The position numbers and the translations under genes are program-made. Positions 1-7,795 of a DNA stretch of 62,738 bases are shown piece by piece (position 1 is the first letter of the stretch; each line of letters starts with the position of its first letter). The notes below the pieces were generated by a model. It saw only the letters and a program-made list of their open reading frames with translations, was not told the DNA's origin and did no database searches. The stretch is taken from positions 1 through 62,738 of the forward strand of contig NZ_NPIH01000246.1 of assembly GCF_012275575.1 (NCBI RefSeq), read 5' to 3'. Source of the DNA: Paraburkholderia sp. SG-MS1 (GTDB lineage Bacteria; Pseudomonadota; Gammaproteobacteria; Burkholderiales; Burkholderiaceae).

Positions 1-376
1 TGCCGCCGCCGGAGAGCGTGTTGTTGTTGCCAACGATGGTGACATTGCTGGCAATGGTCGGCAGATCGCCGCTGGCGAGCGTGATGGTGCCGACGCCGCT
101 GTTGACGGTGATGGTATTGCTGCCGCCCGCGGCATTGGAATCGATGATGGCCTGCCGCAGTGATCCCGCGCCGCTGTCGGCGTTGTTACTGACGATAAAG
201 TCGGCTGCCCATACCGGGCGGGACGACAAACTGGTGCCTACCAGAAGGGCTGCCATCAGTGCCGCGGTGGCGCAAATGCCGCCGCCAATCCGCTTTCCAC
301 CTCCGCGCGCGTGTTCCGAAGCAACCGCCACCCGACCAAGACGCGCGTTCCAGATACATTTGAAAACTTTGTTCAT
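1..376 (-). CDS. Autotransporter-type surface protein, N-terminal fragment (runs off the left edge)
   Basis: Read on the minus strand from an ATG at 376, the open frame continues to the window edge (125 codons visible). It begins MNKVFKCIWNARLGRVAVAS, the extended signal peptide region seen on type V autotransporters. A hydrophobic core and a probable cleavage after VWAA near residue 58 follow. The mature part reads FIVSNNADSGAGSLRQAI, then Gly/Asn/Ser/Thr-rich beta-helix-like sequence, as at the start of polymorphic outer-membrane or adhesin passengers. A GGAG ribosome site lies about 8 bases upstream of the ATG. The passenger and the translocator barrel lie outside the window, so intactness is unknown. 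Expected location is the outer membrane or cell surface. Function beyond adhesin-like is not shown. Confidence 0.8.
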   Translation of the reverse strand, partial: MNKVFKCIWNARLGRVAVASEHARGGGKRIGGGICATAALMAALLVGTSLSSRPVWAADFIVSNNADSGAGSLRQAIIDSNAAGGSNTITVNSGVGTITLASGDLPTIASNVTIVGNNNTLSGGG

Positions 377-413
377 GTTCACTCCGAAAAGAGAGGTGTC
401 GCAAGGAATTCGG

Positions 414-701
414 ATGAAACGAAGCCGACGGACACGCGCACCGGAATTCAAGGCAAAGTGGCATACACAGCGCTCAAGCGCAGACGCGATGCTGGCGTCG
501 CATTTTGATAGGTATCCGAACCAGATTACGGACTGGAAGAAGCAATTGCGGAAGCGGGGCGCCCAAGTGTTCGCGCTGGGCAAGGCATCGGCCGAGCCTG
601 CGGGCGACGTGAAGGTGTTGCACGCGAAGATCGGGCAGTTGGCATTGCAGAACGATTTTTTGGAAAGGGCGCTCGGCAAAGCGGGCGATACGCGCGGTTA
701 A
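414..701 (+). pseudogene. Degraded IS3-family transposase OrfA
   Basis: The frame starts MKRSRRTRAPEFKAK and, after a garbled stretch, resumes with YPNQITDWKKQL, then DVKVLHAKIGQLAL and NDFLERALGKAG. These are the helix-turn-helix and leucine-zipper parts of IS3-family OrfA. Between about 455 and 495 the expected residues (KVAYTALKR) appear only in the +1 frame, so there are two compensating frameshifts. The frame stops at 701 instead of continuing normally. A dead copy. It begins 38 bases before the divergent autotransporter start, so that gene's upstream region is made of insertion-sequence debris. Confidence 0.8.
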
Positions 702-708
702 GGCGTAG

Positions 709-765
709 GACGAAGCGCTCGCCAAATACGGACAGCATGAGATCGTCAACACAGACCAAGGCTGA
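709..765 (+). pseudogene. IS3-family OrfB (integrase) fragment
   Basis: Nineteen codons read DEALAKYGQHEIVNTDQG followed by a stop. This matches the DDE catalytic-core stretch of IS3-family OrfB, where the second conserved Asp lies in an NTDQGSQF motif. Only this fragment remains, joined almost directly to the OrfA remnant. Most of OrfB on both sides has been deleted. It is non-functional. Confidence 0.7.
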
Positions 766-1119
766 GCATGGCCTCGGTGAGCGCTGCCTCTTTACGACTA
801 GAAACACTCCCATTCGCCTGATCAGACGCCGGATGAGGCAGGTTTCGCCACGCTGGCAGCGAACAGATCGGCAGTTTGATGATCCCGGCGCCTTCACTTG
901 AAAACTCGACCTGGCTGGCCGAACCAACGACGCCACTTCTCTCGCCGACGGATCGCTTGCAACGATGAATGCGGTCTCTAGCACGAGCAACGTCTTGATG
1001 GCCCAGTGGCACTCAATCGAATGATCGGCTGTAATTGCTCGCACAGTCACCGTTTCGTGCAGGTGGCACACGTCCGGCGGGTAGGCCTCACATCGGCGCA
1101 CGCACCTCAGCATCACATC
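750..1119 (-). pseudogene. Degraded IS6-family transposase
   Basis: On the minus strand, residues encoded from 1119 to about 967 read DVMLRCVRRCEAYP, then ADHSIECHWAIK, then LLVLETAF. This lines up well with the N-terminal part of IS6-family (IS26-like) transposases (DVIL-CVRWY-AYPLS, VDHSTI-RW-IK, LLE-AF). At about 970 the similarity moves to another frame (RCKRSVGERSG, the KRPVG-SW segment). Weak matches to the FLLTAKRD region appear near 755-800. The middle could not be aligned and no DDE triad is recognisable. I infer a frameshifted, internally damaged remnant. Alignment was by eye from memory of the family. Confidence 0.5.
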
Positions 1120-1549
1120 GTGCGAGTAGTACAGGGATTCGAGCATGCACGCCACAGTTGTTTTCATGGTTTGCGTCATAGATCGAACTAGTCTTTAGAA
1201 CTACTGTTTTTCTTCGCGAGGCAGAACAATAGTTTTTCTTTATCGCGACGGCACCGTTTCATCGGCCATCGTTGCACCTTTAATCAACAACTCACACTTT
1301 CCCTTCCGAAATCATTCTGCGAAGACCTAAAGAGAGAATAAATGTTACCGGGACAGAACAAAGCCCCCCTGCCGGGGAGGGATCAAGTTCGTTCGGCGGG
1401 GGGGCGAACAACGTCACTGAGCAGGGTTATGAGAGTGATGACGAGCAGAACTGCGGCAGGCCAGACATTTTTCCGGGGCGCGCTCACCATCATTGCAAGG
1501 GCCATTGCCCAAAAGCGTGGCGAATTCAACTAGTCGGGCTGTCTGCAAC
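1120..1549. other. Stretch without a supported gene
   Basis: Open frames here are short and lack a convincing ribosome site or family resemblance. The 63-codon frame from 1342 is not recognisable. The base composition is lower in GC than in most of the window. The stretch lies between the IS6-like and IS30-like remnants and is probably more insertion-sequence debris. Confidence 0.5.
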
Positions 1550-1669
1550 GCTATCGCCGCAAAGATGTACACGCCACCGGATCAGTTATGCAAATCGCTG
1601 ACTTTGGATCAGGGAGCGAAAAACGGCTCCAACACGCGCAGCTAACGAAACACGCAGTTGCGAAATTAA
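1550..1669 (+). pseudogene. IS30-family transposase fragment
   Basis: The plus frame reads AIAAKMYTPPDQLCKSLTLD and then QGAKNG. After a frameshift near 1612 it continues as RLQHAQLTKHAV. This resembles the IS30 DDE core around SLTWDQG-EMAQHAQLT. Stop codons follow in both frames and the conserved DPRSPWQRG-type segment is absent. It is a short dead remnant. The match was made by memory of the family, without a search. Confidence 0.45.
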
Positions 1670-2020
1670 GGTTAATAGTGCTGAATTCGATGTCCGGCTT
1701 CAGAAGCGCCGCGACAAAGCTGCAGCGATGCTGAGACACCGCACAAGATCGTGACCGATTAGTCGCACAGCTATCCGGCGGCGGAAGCCGAGATTCCCCC
1801 TAAGCGCGAGCGACGCGCTCTGTTGCGAACGGCTCGCCGCACGCTTCAGCGCTTGGCATTGCTTCACCCCAGATCACCCAAGATCCGTTCGCTTTCCAGG
1901 AAAATGCGTGCGCTCTCAGTTATTGCATCACAAACGCTTTAACGTGAGCGTGCCGTTTTGACCGGCGAACTCACGCGCAAAAATCTCGCTTGCAATGTGG
2001 GAATTGCGCTCACAGGGGCT
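1670..2020. other. Stretch without a supported gene
   Basis: No open frame with coding character or a start site was seen. I checked the part just downstream of the beta-lactamase stop for an integron attC site. A GTTAAAGC-like core occurs near 1940, but no matching partner core or paired stem was found. Confidence 0.5.
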
Positions 2021-2821
2021 TTAGCCTGGTAAAGCGTCGAGGGACCTCAATACCTGACGGACGATTTTCTCTCGCTTGGGCAGATCTTCCATTCGGTTTG
2101 GCGTATCAATGTTGAGAGCGAAGTAGACTGGCCCTTGTGGCCATTCAACCCAGCCGACCCACCAGCCGATTTTTCCGGTCCAGCCAGACTTGGCGCGAAG
2201 AATCCAGTCCCGACCTGCCTCATTGATCAGTACGTCCTTGACTATCAATTGGTGTTCTACGCGGAAAGGCAGTGTGTTTTCGTAGAGATGGCGCAGGAAA
2301 ACGACCTGTTCCTGAGCGGATATTGCAAGATCACCCTCTACCCAGAAAGGTTCCGCACCACTTGAGAGTGCATTTCCATAGGGAATATTGCGCATATATG
2401 CCGCTTCTTTCTCCCGGCCAATTTCCCTTGCAAAGCGCTCGAAAACCCAGACCGCCGAATTGCGCACAGCAGAACGCAAGTCCTGATCGTGATTCCACTC
2501 ATCGACCGGACGCTTTACTCCATCCCATGGAATAACCTGGAACTCGTCACGCAACACCCCTGCGTCTAGTGCGATCAGGCTGTGGGGAATTTTGAAGGTT
2601 GAAGCGGGCGACAAGCGGTAGGTAGCTCTGTCCCTGTCGTGTACGAGGATAATTTCTTTGCCAGCTCGCGAATCGACTACAACAAGCGTGCCTTGGGCAT
2701 TTACTTCGGTAAAGTATTCGATCCATTTTTTGTCGTCAGGCGGCAGAGCGGCCGCGAACACGCCAGATGGGACCACGGCTGTGGCGACACTTGCAAGCAA
2801 AAAATGACGTCGATTTATCAC
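2021..2821 (-). CDS. Class D beta-lactamase, OXA-2-like
   Basis: A 266-residue serine beta-lactamase that would hydrolyse the beta-lactam ring in the periplasm. Class D motifs appear in order: SPASTFKIP with the acylated Ser and carbamylated Lys, SAV (the S-x-V loop), IPYGN (Y-G-N), FWVEG (W-x-E-G), and AKSG in place of the usual K-T-G. Stretches such as DEFQVIPWDGVKR, WVGWVEWP and FALNIDTPNRM follow the OXA-2 subgroup, not the OXA-57/60 chromosomal types. The start is GTG at 2821, preceded by AGGA about 9 bases upstream. The leader INRRHFLLASVATA carries a twin-arginine-like motif. GC is visibly lower than in its neighbours and IS remnants lie beside it, so lateral acquisition is likely. The spectrum cannot be read from sequence. 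Confidence 0.92.
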   Translation of the reverse strand: MINRRHFLLASVATAVVPSGVFAAALPPDDKKWIEYFTEVNAQGTLVVVDSRAGKEIILVHDRDRATYRLSPASTFKIPHSLIALDAGVLRDEFQVIPWDGVKRPVDEWNHDQDLRSAVRNSAVWVFERFAREIGREKEAAYMRNIPYGNALSSGAEPFWVEGDLAISAQEQVVFLRHLYENTLPFRVEHQLIVKDVLINEAGRDWILRAKSGWTGKIGWWVGWVEWPQGPVYFALNIDTPNRMEDLPKREKIVRQVLRSLDALPG

Positions 2822-2923
2822 GTAGCTATCCTAAAAATCTATTGGGTACTAACTTACTCGGTTTGGCAATGAGGAGCGTTTAGCTTTGCTACTCTATCAC
2901 TCGCCACCTAAACTATAGGCGTT

Positions 2924-3127
2924 CTATTTGTCGACGATCTGCTTTGCAAGTTCCGTTGGTTTGAGTGTTTTCATTTGTTCCAACGCCCCTCGGGCGCCCG
3001 CCGTGGCTTTGCTTTGTGGAGTTTGCTTCTCAAATACAATCAGGTGGGCAAGGTCACCGCTTTTCAATTTCATGGTGCCCGTGTTCGGCACGGCGTTATC
3101 GGCGATATGTCTGAACGAGAACGTCAT
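2924..3127 (-). CDS. Small hypothetical protein (possible gene remnant)
   Basis: A 67-codon minus-strand frame from an ATG at 3127, with protein-like composition (DNAVPNTGTMKLKSGDLAH, LIVFEKQTP) and a natural-looking end (LKPTELAKQIVDK). The frame stays open upstream to 3220, but that part is Arg-rich and looks non-coding. There is no clear ribosome site, so this may be the 3' end of a decayed gene. Family unknown. It lies upstream of the beta-lactamase, with both on the minus strand. Confidence 0.35.
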   Translation of the reverse strand: MTFSFRHIADNAVPNTGTMKLKSGDLAHLIVFEKQTPQSKATAGARGALEQMKTLKPTELAKQIVDK

Positions 3128-3508
3128 GGAGTTGGTTGAAAAATCTCGTGGCGCTCGTTCTCGTCTGCAGCGCGGAATATGGCTGGGCTCGCGTGTGCCG
3201 CAAAATGCGCTCTCCGTCATTCAAAACCAGCGGCCACTTTGGCTGATGCTCGACAGTGCGGCCGAAGCGACAGTTGATAGCACTATCTTCAGGCCGCAAG
3301 CCGTTGCGGCCTGTCATCGTCCTTCAGAACGGTCACTCAAAGCCGGATAGAAAGGCACTCGATAGCGCCCAAGTAATGAATACCGCGCATTGATCGAAGG
3401 CACCTTGCTTAAGTCCTGGCTCTTCTCGAATCTTCAGGGCTTTTCGGCTCCAGCAATGCTGGCGTCTTTGATGGAACTCCCGCCAGCGTCAACGCGCTCC
3501 ACCCGGAT

Positions 3509-6178
3509 TCACGCCGCAACCAGCGGCCGCAGATAAGCAGCCGTGCGGCTCGCCTTCGCGCGCGCGACTTCAGCCGGGATGCCGCTCGCCACGATCGTCC
3601 CGCCGGCGTCGCCGGCTCCCGGGCCGACGTCGATCACCCAGTCGCTTTGCGCGGCCACCCGCATATCGTGCTCGACGACCACCACGGTATTGCCCGCGTC
3701 GACGAAGCCTTGCAACTGCACCATGAGCCGGTCGACGTCAGCGGGATGCAGCCCGGTAGTCGGCTCGTCGAGGATGTACAACGTGTCACCGCGTTGCGCC
3801 CGCTGCAGTTCGGTCGCGAGCTTGATGCGCTGCGCCTCGCCACCCGATAGCTCCGTGGCGGGCTGACCGAGGCGCAGATAGCCTAAGCCGATGTCGCGCA
3901 GTACTTTTAGCGCGCGCATCACGCTCGCTTCCTCGGCAAAGAAGCTGCACGCGGCATCGACCGTCAGATCCAGCACCTCGGCAATGTTTTTATCGCGCCA
4001 TGTGATTTCCAACGTCGAGGTGTTGTAGCGGGTGCCATGGCAGGTCGAGCAAGGCGCATACACGCTCGGCAGAAACAGCAACTCGACGCTGACGAAGCCT
4101 TCGCCTTCGCATGTCGGGCAACGGCCCTGCGCGACGTTGAACGAGAAGCGCCCTGCACTGTAGCGGCGCTTGCGGGCGGTGGGGGTGTCCGCGAACAGCC
4201 TGCGCACGTGATCGAACAAGCCCGTGTAGGTGGCGAGGTTGGAGCGCGGCGTACGCCCGATAGGCTTCTGGTCGACGCGCACGAGTCGACGCAGCGCGTC
4301 CATGCCGTCGGCGATGTGTCCGCTCGCGGGCAGCGTCGCGCTGGCGAGCAGCGGGTCCTGTTCGTCTTCGTCCGGGCTTTCGATGATTCGACCCAACCGG
4401 CTCGCGACCAGTTCGGGCAGCGCCTGGCTCACGAGGCTCGATTTGCCCGAGCCCGACACCCCGGTGACGGTCGTCAGGCAGCCGAGCGGGAACGCGACAT
4501 TCAGCCCGCGCAGATTATTGCGCGTGATATTGACGAGTTGCAGCCACCCGGCAGCGTCGCGTGGTACGCGCTCAACAGGGGCGGGCGGCGCAAACAGATG
4601 GCGGCGCGTCTGCGATGTTTCGACCTTCGCGAGTCCCTCGGGCGGACCACTATAGACCACATGACCGCCCGCTTCGCCCGCCGCCGGGCCCACGTCGACC
4701 AGCCAGTCGGCGCGCCGCATCATCTGCAAATCGTGCTCGACGACGAACAGCGAATTGCCCGCAGCTTTGAGTCCTTGCAACGCGCTGAAAAGCGCTTCGC
4801 CGTCGGCGGGATGCAGGCCGGCCGACGGCTCGTCGAGCACATACACGACTCCGAAGAGCTGCGACGACAGTTGCGTGGCCAGTCGCAAGCGCTGCAACTC
4901 ACCCGACGACAGCGTGGGTGTGCTGCGCTCCAGCGCAAGGTAGCCAAGACCGAGGTCGACCAGCGCGTTCAGACGTTCCAGCAATTCGGCGGCAATGCGC
5001 TGCGCGGCCACGCGTTTCTCTTCCGAAAGATTCGGCGTGCGCCGCACGTCGGGTGAAGCTTTGTGCGCGGAACCGCCCGCCGCCACCCGTTTGTCGACGG
5101 CCTCGCGCATCGCGCTTTTGCTCAGCACACCGCCTTTAGCCGTGGGCACCATGGCGGGCTCCGGCCATTCGCCGCGCGCGATCGGTTCGAGAAGCGCGGT
5201 CAGCCCCGCGAGCGGCAACTGCGAAAATTCGCCGATATCGAGCCCGGCGAATTTCACCGAGAGCGCTTCTTTCTTGAGCCGTTTGCCGTGGCAACTCGGA
5301 CAGCCGCTGCCGACCATGTACTGCGACACGCGCTTTTTCATCAGCGCGCTTTGGGTGTTCGCAAAGGTGTGCAGCACGTACCGGCGCGCGCCGGTGAACG
5401 TGCCTTGATAGCTCGGCTCGTCCTTGCGTCTGAGTGCGGCACGGGTTTCCTTCGGCGTCAAGCCGGCGTAGACGGGCACGGTCGGCTGTTCGTCGGTGAA
5501 GAGAATCCAGTCGCGATCTTTTTTCGGCAAGTCGCGCCATGGTGTATCGACGTCGTAGCCGAGCGTCACCAGGATGTCGCGCAGATTCTGGCCGTGCCAC
5601 GCAGGCGGCCACGCGGCAATCGCACGCTCGCGGATGGTCAGCGAGTCGTCGGGCACCATTGATTTTTCGGTGACCTCGTACACGCGCCCAAGTCCATGGC
5701 ATGTCGGACAGGCGCCTTGCACCGTGTTCGGCGAGAAATCCTCGGCGAACAGCATCGGCTGCTTCGGTGGATAGTCGCCCGTACGCGAATAGAGCATGCG
5801 TACGAGGCTCGACAGCGTGGTGACACTGCCCACCGATGAGCGCGCGCTCGGCGTGCCGCGCTGCTGTTGCAAGGCGACCGCGGGCGGCAGCCCTTCAATC
5901 GCATCGACTTCGGGCACGCCCACCTGTTCGATCAGGCGCCTCGCGTACGGCGCAACCGATTCAAAGTAGCGCCGCTGCGCCTCCGCGTACAACGTCCCGA
6001 ATGCGAGTGATGATTTCCCCGAGCCCGACACGCCGGTGAACACGACGAGCGCGTCGCGCGGAATCTCCACGTCGACGTTTTTGAGATTGTGCTCGCGAGC
6101 GCCCCGCACACGGACGAAGCCGGTGGGAGCGCCGGGGGGCGTGAGGGGCGAACCGGATTTGCTGCGGATAGCGTCCAT
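3509..6178 (-). CDS. UvrA-like ABC ATPase, class II (UvrB-binding domain missing)
   Basis: An 889-residue protein of the excinuclease ABC subunit A family. Two ABC modules carry Walker A motifs GVSGSGKSSLAFGT (about residues 49-62) and GVSGSGKSSLVSQ. The signature motifs are LSSGELQRLRLA and LSGGEAQRIKLA, each followed by a Walker B/D-loop (LDEPSAGLHP, LDEPTTGLHP). Zinc-finger cysteine pairs occur at CPTCHGLG, CPSCHGKR and CPTCEGEG...CSTCHG. After VRMLYSRTGD the sequence goes straight to GACPTCHGLG, skipping the roughly 120-residue insert with which class I UvrA binds UvrB. The frame is open to 6406, but the first ATG giving a normal N-terminus is at 6178, with only a weak ribosome site. Expected role is DNA damage recognition or tolerance independent of UvrB, as proposed for class II UvrA. 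Confidence 0.88.
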   Translation of the reverse strand: MDAIRSKSGSPLTPPGAPTGFVRVRGAREHNLKNVDVEIPRDALVVFTGVSGSGKSSLAFGTLYAEAQRRYFESVAPYARRLIEQVGVPEVDAIEGLPPAVALQQQRGTPSARSSVGSVTTLSSLVRMLYSRTGDYPPKQPMLFAEDFSPNTVQGACPTCHGLGRVYEVTEKSMVPDDSLTIRERAIAAWPPAWHGQNLRDILVTLGYDVDTPWRDLPKKDRDWILFTDEQPTVPVYAGLTPKETRAALRRKDEPSYQGTFTGARRYVLHTFANTQSALMKKRVSQYMVGSGCPSCHGKRLKKEALSVKFAGLDIGEFSQLPLAGLTALLEPIARGEWPEPAMVPTAKGGVLSKSAMREAVDKRVAAGGSAHKASPDVRRTPNLSEEKRVAAQRIAAELLERLNALVDLGLGYLALERSTPTLSSGELQRLRLATQLSSQLFGVVYVLDEPSAGLHPADGEALFSALQGLKAAGNSLFVVEHDLQMMRRADWLVDVGPAAGEAGGHVVYSGPPEGLAKVETSQTRRHLFAPPAPVERVPRDAAGWLQLVNITRNNLRGLNVAFPLGCLTTVTGVSGSGKSSLVSQALPELVASRLGRIIESPDEDEQDPLLASATLPASGHIADGMDALRRLVRVDQKPIGRTPRSNLATYTGLFDHVRRLFADTPTARKRRYSAGRFSFNVAQGRCPTCEGEGFVSVELLFLPSVYAPCSTCHGTRYNTSTLEITWRDKNIAEVLDLTVDAACSFFAEEASVMRALKVLRDIGLGYLRLGQPATELSGGEAQRIKLATELQRAQRGDTLYILDEPTTGLHPADVDRLMVQLQGFVDAGNTVVVVEHDMRVAAQSDWVIDVGPGAGDAGGTIVASGIPAEVARAKASRTAAYLRPLVAA

Positions 6179-6472
6179 GTCGATCAATAGCGGATGAGTG
6201 CGGTGCCTGCCGGCTGTGCGAACGCAAGTGAGAGTGCACGCAGCATGCCAGATCCGTCGCGAGAGGGTCGGTTGGGACAGCAGTGGTAGCCGAAGTGAAT
6301 CGCCGACACGCCATGGCTCACGCGCTTGAGCGCCGGCTTTCGGCGTCCCTGCTTCGGTATACATGAATTGCCGTCCATCTTGCTCGCCAGCAATACTTAG
6401 CGCCAATGCCAGCGGAACCAGCCAAAGTCACCTTGAGCGGGCAAGGCGGTGTAGCGCAGTTTGCAACGCCGT

Positions 6473-6673
6473 TCAACCATGGCTATCGATCCATGCCCGG
6501 CACCACTCGAGCCCAGCGAGGCGCGCGACCTCGTCGGTTTCAAATGTGCCGAGCACGCCTGAACCTTCGACCAGCTTGCCTGCGCGCATGATGGTGCCAC
6601 CCGCCGCATATCCGCCATCCTGAAGAATGGCATGGCCCCAGACGGAATAGCCCTTGTAGATTTCAGGTTCCAC
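6473..6673 (-). CDS. Small conserved-type protein
   Basis: A 66-residue frame with a GTG start (MEPEIYKGYSVWGHAILQ). It contains Gly-rich and aromatic sequence (YAAGGTIMRAGKLVEG) and ends ARLAGLEWCRAWIDSHG. The pattern resembles small uncharacterised proteins common in Burkholderia relatives. An in-frame stop lies ten codons upstream, and no ATG start is available, so GTG must be used. A 14-codon ATG frame (MKRPLVKAETESGT) overlaps its start in another phase. Probably cytoplasmic. No function is recognised. It lies between the UvrA-like gene and the other small minus-strand genes. Confidence 0.6.
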   Translation of the reverse strand: MEPEIYKGYSVWGHAILQDGGYAAGGTIMRAGKLVEGSGVLGTFETDEVARLAGLEWCRAWIDSHG

Positions 6674-6820
6674 TTTCGGTCTCTGCCTTGACGAGCGGTC
6701 GCTTCATTCACCAGGTTACCGCAACGCGGCGACGTGGAGTGGGCTTTTCAACCATGTGCAGCAAATTGCAGCAGCCAGGTCGCGCGTGATCCGTAATCAG
6801 CGATGACAGCCTCCCTGGCT

Positions 6821-7150
6821 TCAGACACGCAGCACGTTGCCTTCCGGCGTAATGAGTCTGGGTATAGCGAGGGAAGGCGGGACGGCCGGCTTCTTCACTG
6901 TGACAACCGGCGTGCGTTTGGAAGGCGCGGATCGTGGCATCGGATCAGCCACGCGCCGCGGCAGAACCTTTGTCGCGTTGTGGCGGGAGCTGGCGGCACT
7001 GTGAGATTTCGGCGAGCACTTGCCGGCGACAGCGCCCGCACCACCCATACGCGCCTCGGGCGGATTCCAGATTTCCACATAACGCTCGCCCGCTGATACG
7101 GTCGACGCGATAGTCAGCAACAATACACCGGCACCAAGCAATCGAAACAT
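6821..7150 (-). CDS. Small exported hypothetical protein
   Basis: A 109-residue protein from an ATG at 7150 with a GGAG ribosome site 6-9 bases upstream. A signal peptide is clear: MFRLLGAGVLLLTIASTVSA, then mature GERYVEIWNPPEAR. The rest is basic, proline-rich and low in complexity (Lys/Arg/Pro/Ser). Family not recognised. It begins 25 bases after the stop of the upstream small gene (7176-7460), so the two are probably co-transcribed and share that gene's LexA-box promoter. Confidence 0.65.
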   Translation of the reverse strand: MFRLLGAGVLLLTIASTVSAGERYVEIWNPPEARMGGAGAVAGKCSPKSHSAASSRHNATKVLPRRVADPMPRSAPSKRTPVVTVKKPAVPPSLAIPRLITPEGNVLRV

Positions 7151-7175
7151 GTCTTCTCCGTCAATTTGCGTGCGA

Positions 7176-7460
7176 TTAAGGATGGCACGACTTCGCGGCG
7201 CCAATGCACGAGCCATCACACCCATCGCAGTAATGCCGGTCGCGCACCGCCCGGTCCACCGGCCAGTTATTCGTTGCGGCCGCTGTGGACGTTCCCACCG
7301 AGTGCCCGTTTTCGCTGGCATAAAACGTCGGCTCGCCGGCTTTCCCGCGACGAATCGCTTCGTCGATCTCCCGCTCGCCAAACGCGGATTTCATTTCGGC
7401 AACGAACGCGGCTATCTCCGGCATCGGATGGCCAACCGGCATCCGCACACGCATGTCCAT
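7176..7460 (-). CDS. Small hypothetical protein downstream of a LexA box
   Basis: 94 residues from an ATG at 7460, preceded by GGGGAGAACAA, a strong ribosome site that settles the start against the in-frame upstream codon at 7520. The N-terminal half is regular (MDMRVRMPVGHPMPEIAAFV, then KSAFGEREIDEAIRRGKAG). The C-terminal part is Cys-rich (DRHYCDGCDGSC). The sequence suggests a small soluble protein; the clustered cysteines could bind a metal. Function unknown. A consensus LexA box lies 53-68 bases upstream, which suggests induction by DNA damage. Confidence 0.65.
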   Translation of the reverse strand: MDMRVRMPVGHPMPEIAAFVAEMKSAFGEREIDEAIRRGKAGEPTFYASENGHSVGTSTAAATNNWPVDRAVRDRHYCDGCDGSCIGAAKSCHP

Positions 7461-7512
7461 TTGTTCTCCCCGAAAAAAGCAGACTGGCTGTCTCGACGCT
7501 CTACGGAATATA

Positions 7513-7528
7513 CTGTACATCCATACAG
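7513..7528. promoter_or_regulatory. LexA (SOS) box
   Basis: The 16 bases ctgtacatccatacag fit the LexA operator CTGT-N8-ACAG exactly. The site is 53-68 bases upstream of the minus-strand gene starting at 7460, and a TATATT hexamer beside it could serve as its -10. It is about 270 bases from the divergent plus-strand acetyltransferase. The minus-strand genes downstream include a UvrA-like protein, which fits SOS control, but the later intergenic gaps (148 and 294 bases) may hold separate promoters. Confidence 0.75.
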
Positions 7529-7611
7529 GTATTTACGCAAAGGGAACTGCGCGACAGTCGGTGACCGCTACCGGGCTGCTCGCACGGAACCGTCGGTTCA
7601 TGGCGCAAATG

Positions 7612-7627
7612 ATGCCAAATTTGGCAT
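7612..7627. promoter_or_regulatory. 16-bp perfect palindrome, candidate operator
   Basis: The bases atgccaaatttggcat are a perfect 16-bp palindrome in the spacer between the LexA box and the acetyltransferase start at 7796. A dimeric repressor or activator could bind it. No cognate regulator is adjacent, so the partner is unknown. Confidence 0.35.
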
Positions 7628-7795
7628 TTACGACGCTAGTGCACACGCCCCTTCCCGTCTACAGTGACGTCAATTCGAACGTCACGCGCTGTCATTACAG
7701 CAGCAAACCATGAAAGGGATGGCGATTGCTACACGCGTTCCGATGAACGCCGCCTGAATGCACAGCAGCCTGGTCGCACCAGCACAAGGATAGCC

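Noticed and set aside
18..701. 227-codon plus-strand frame at the left edge
   Set aside because: The first 390 bases are antisense to the autotransporter start; only the 3' part is IS3 OrfA. It is a chance fusion frame.
1930..2020. Possible integron attC site after the beta-lactamase
   Set aside because: A GTTAAAGC-like core exists but no RYYYAAC partner or matching stem was found, so a cassette origin is not supported.
4037..5056. 339-codon plus-strand frame
   Set aside because: Antisense to the UvrA-like gene; Arg/Gln/His-rich, no ribosome site. High-GC shadow.
6632..6712. 14-codon frame MKRPLVKAETESGT overlapping the start of the 66-residue gene
   Set aside because: Could be a leader peptide, but no control codon run, stem or ribosome site supports it.
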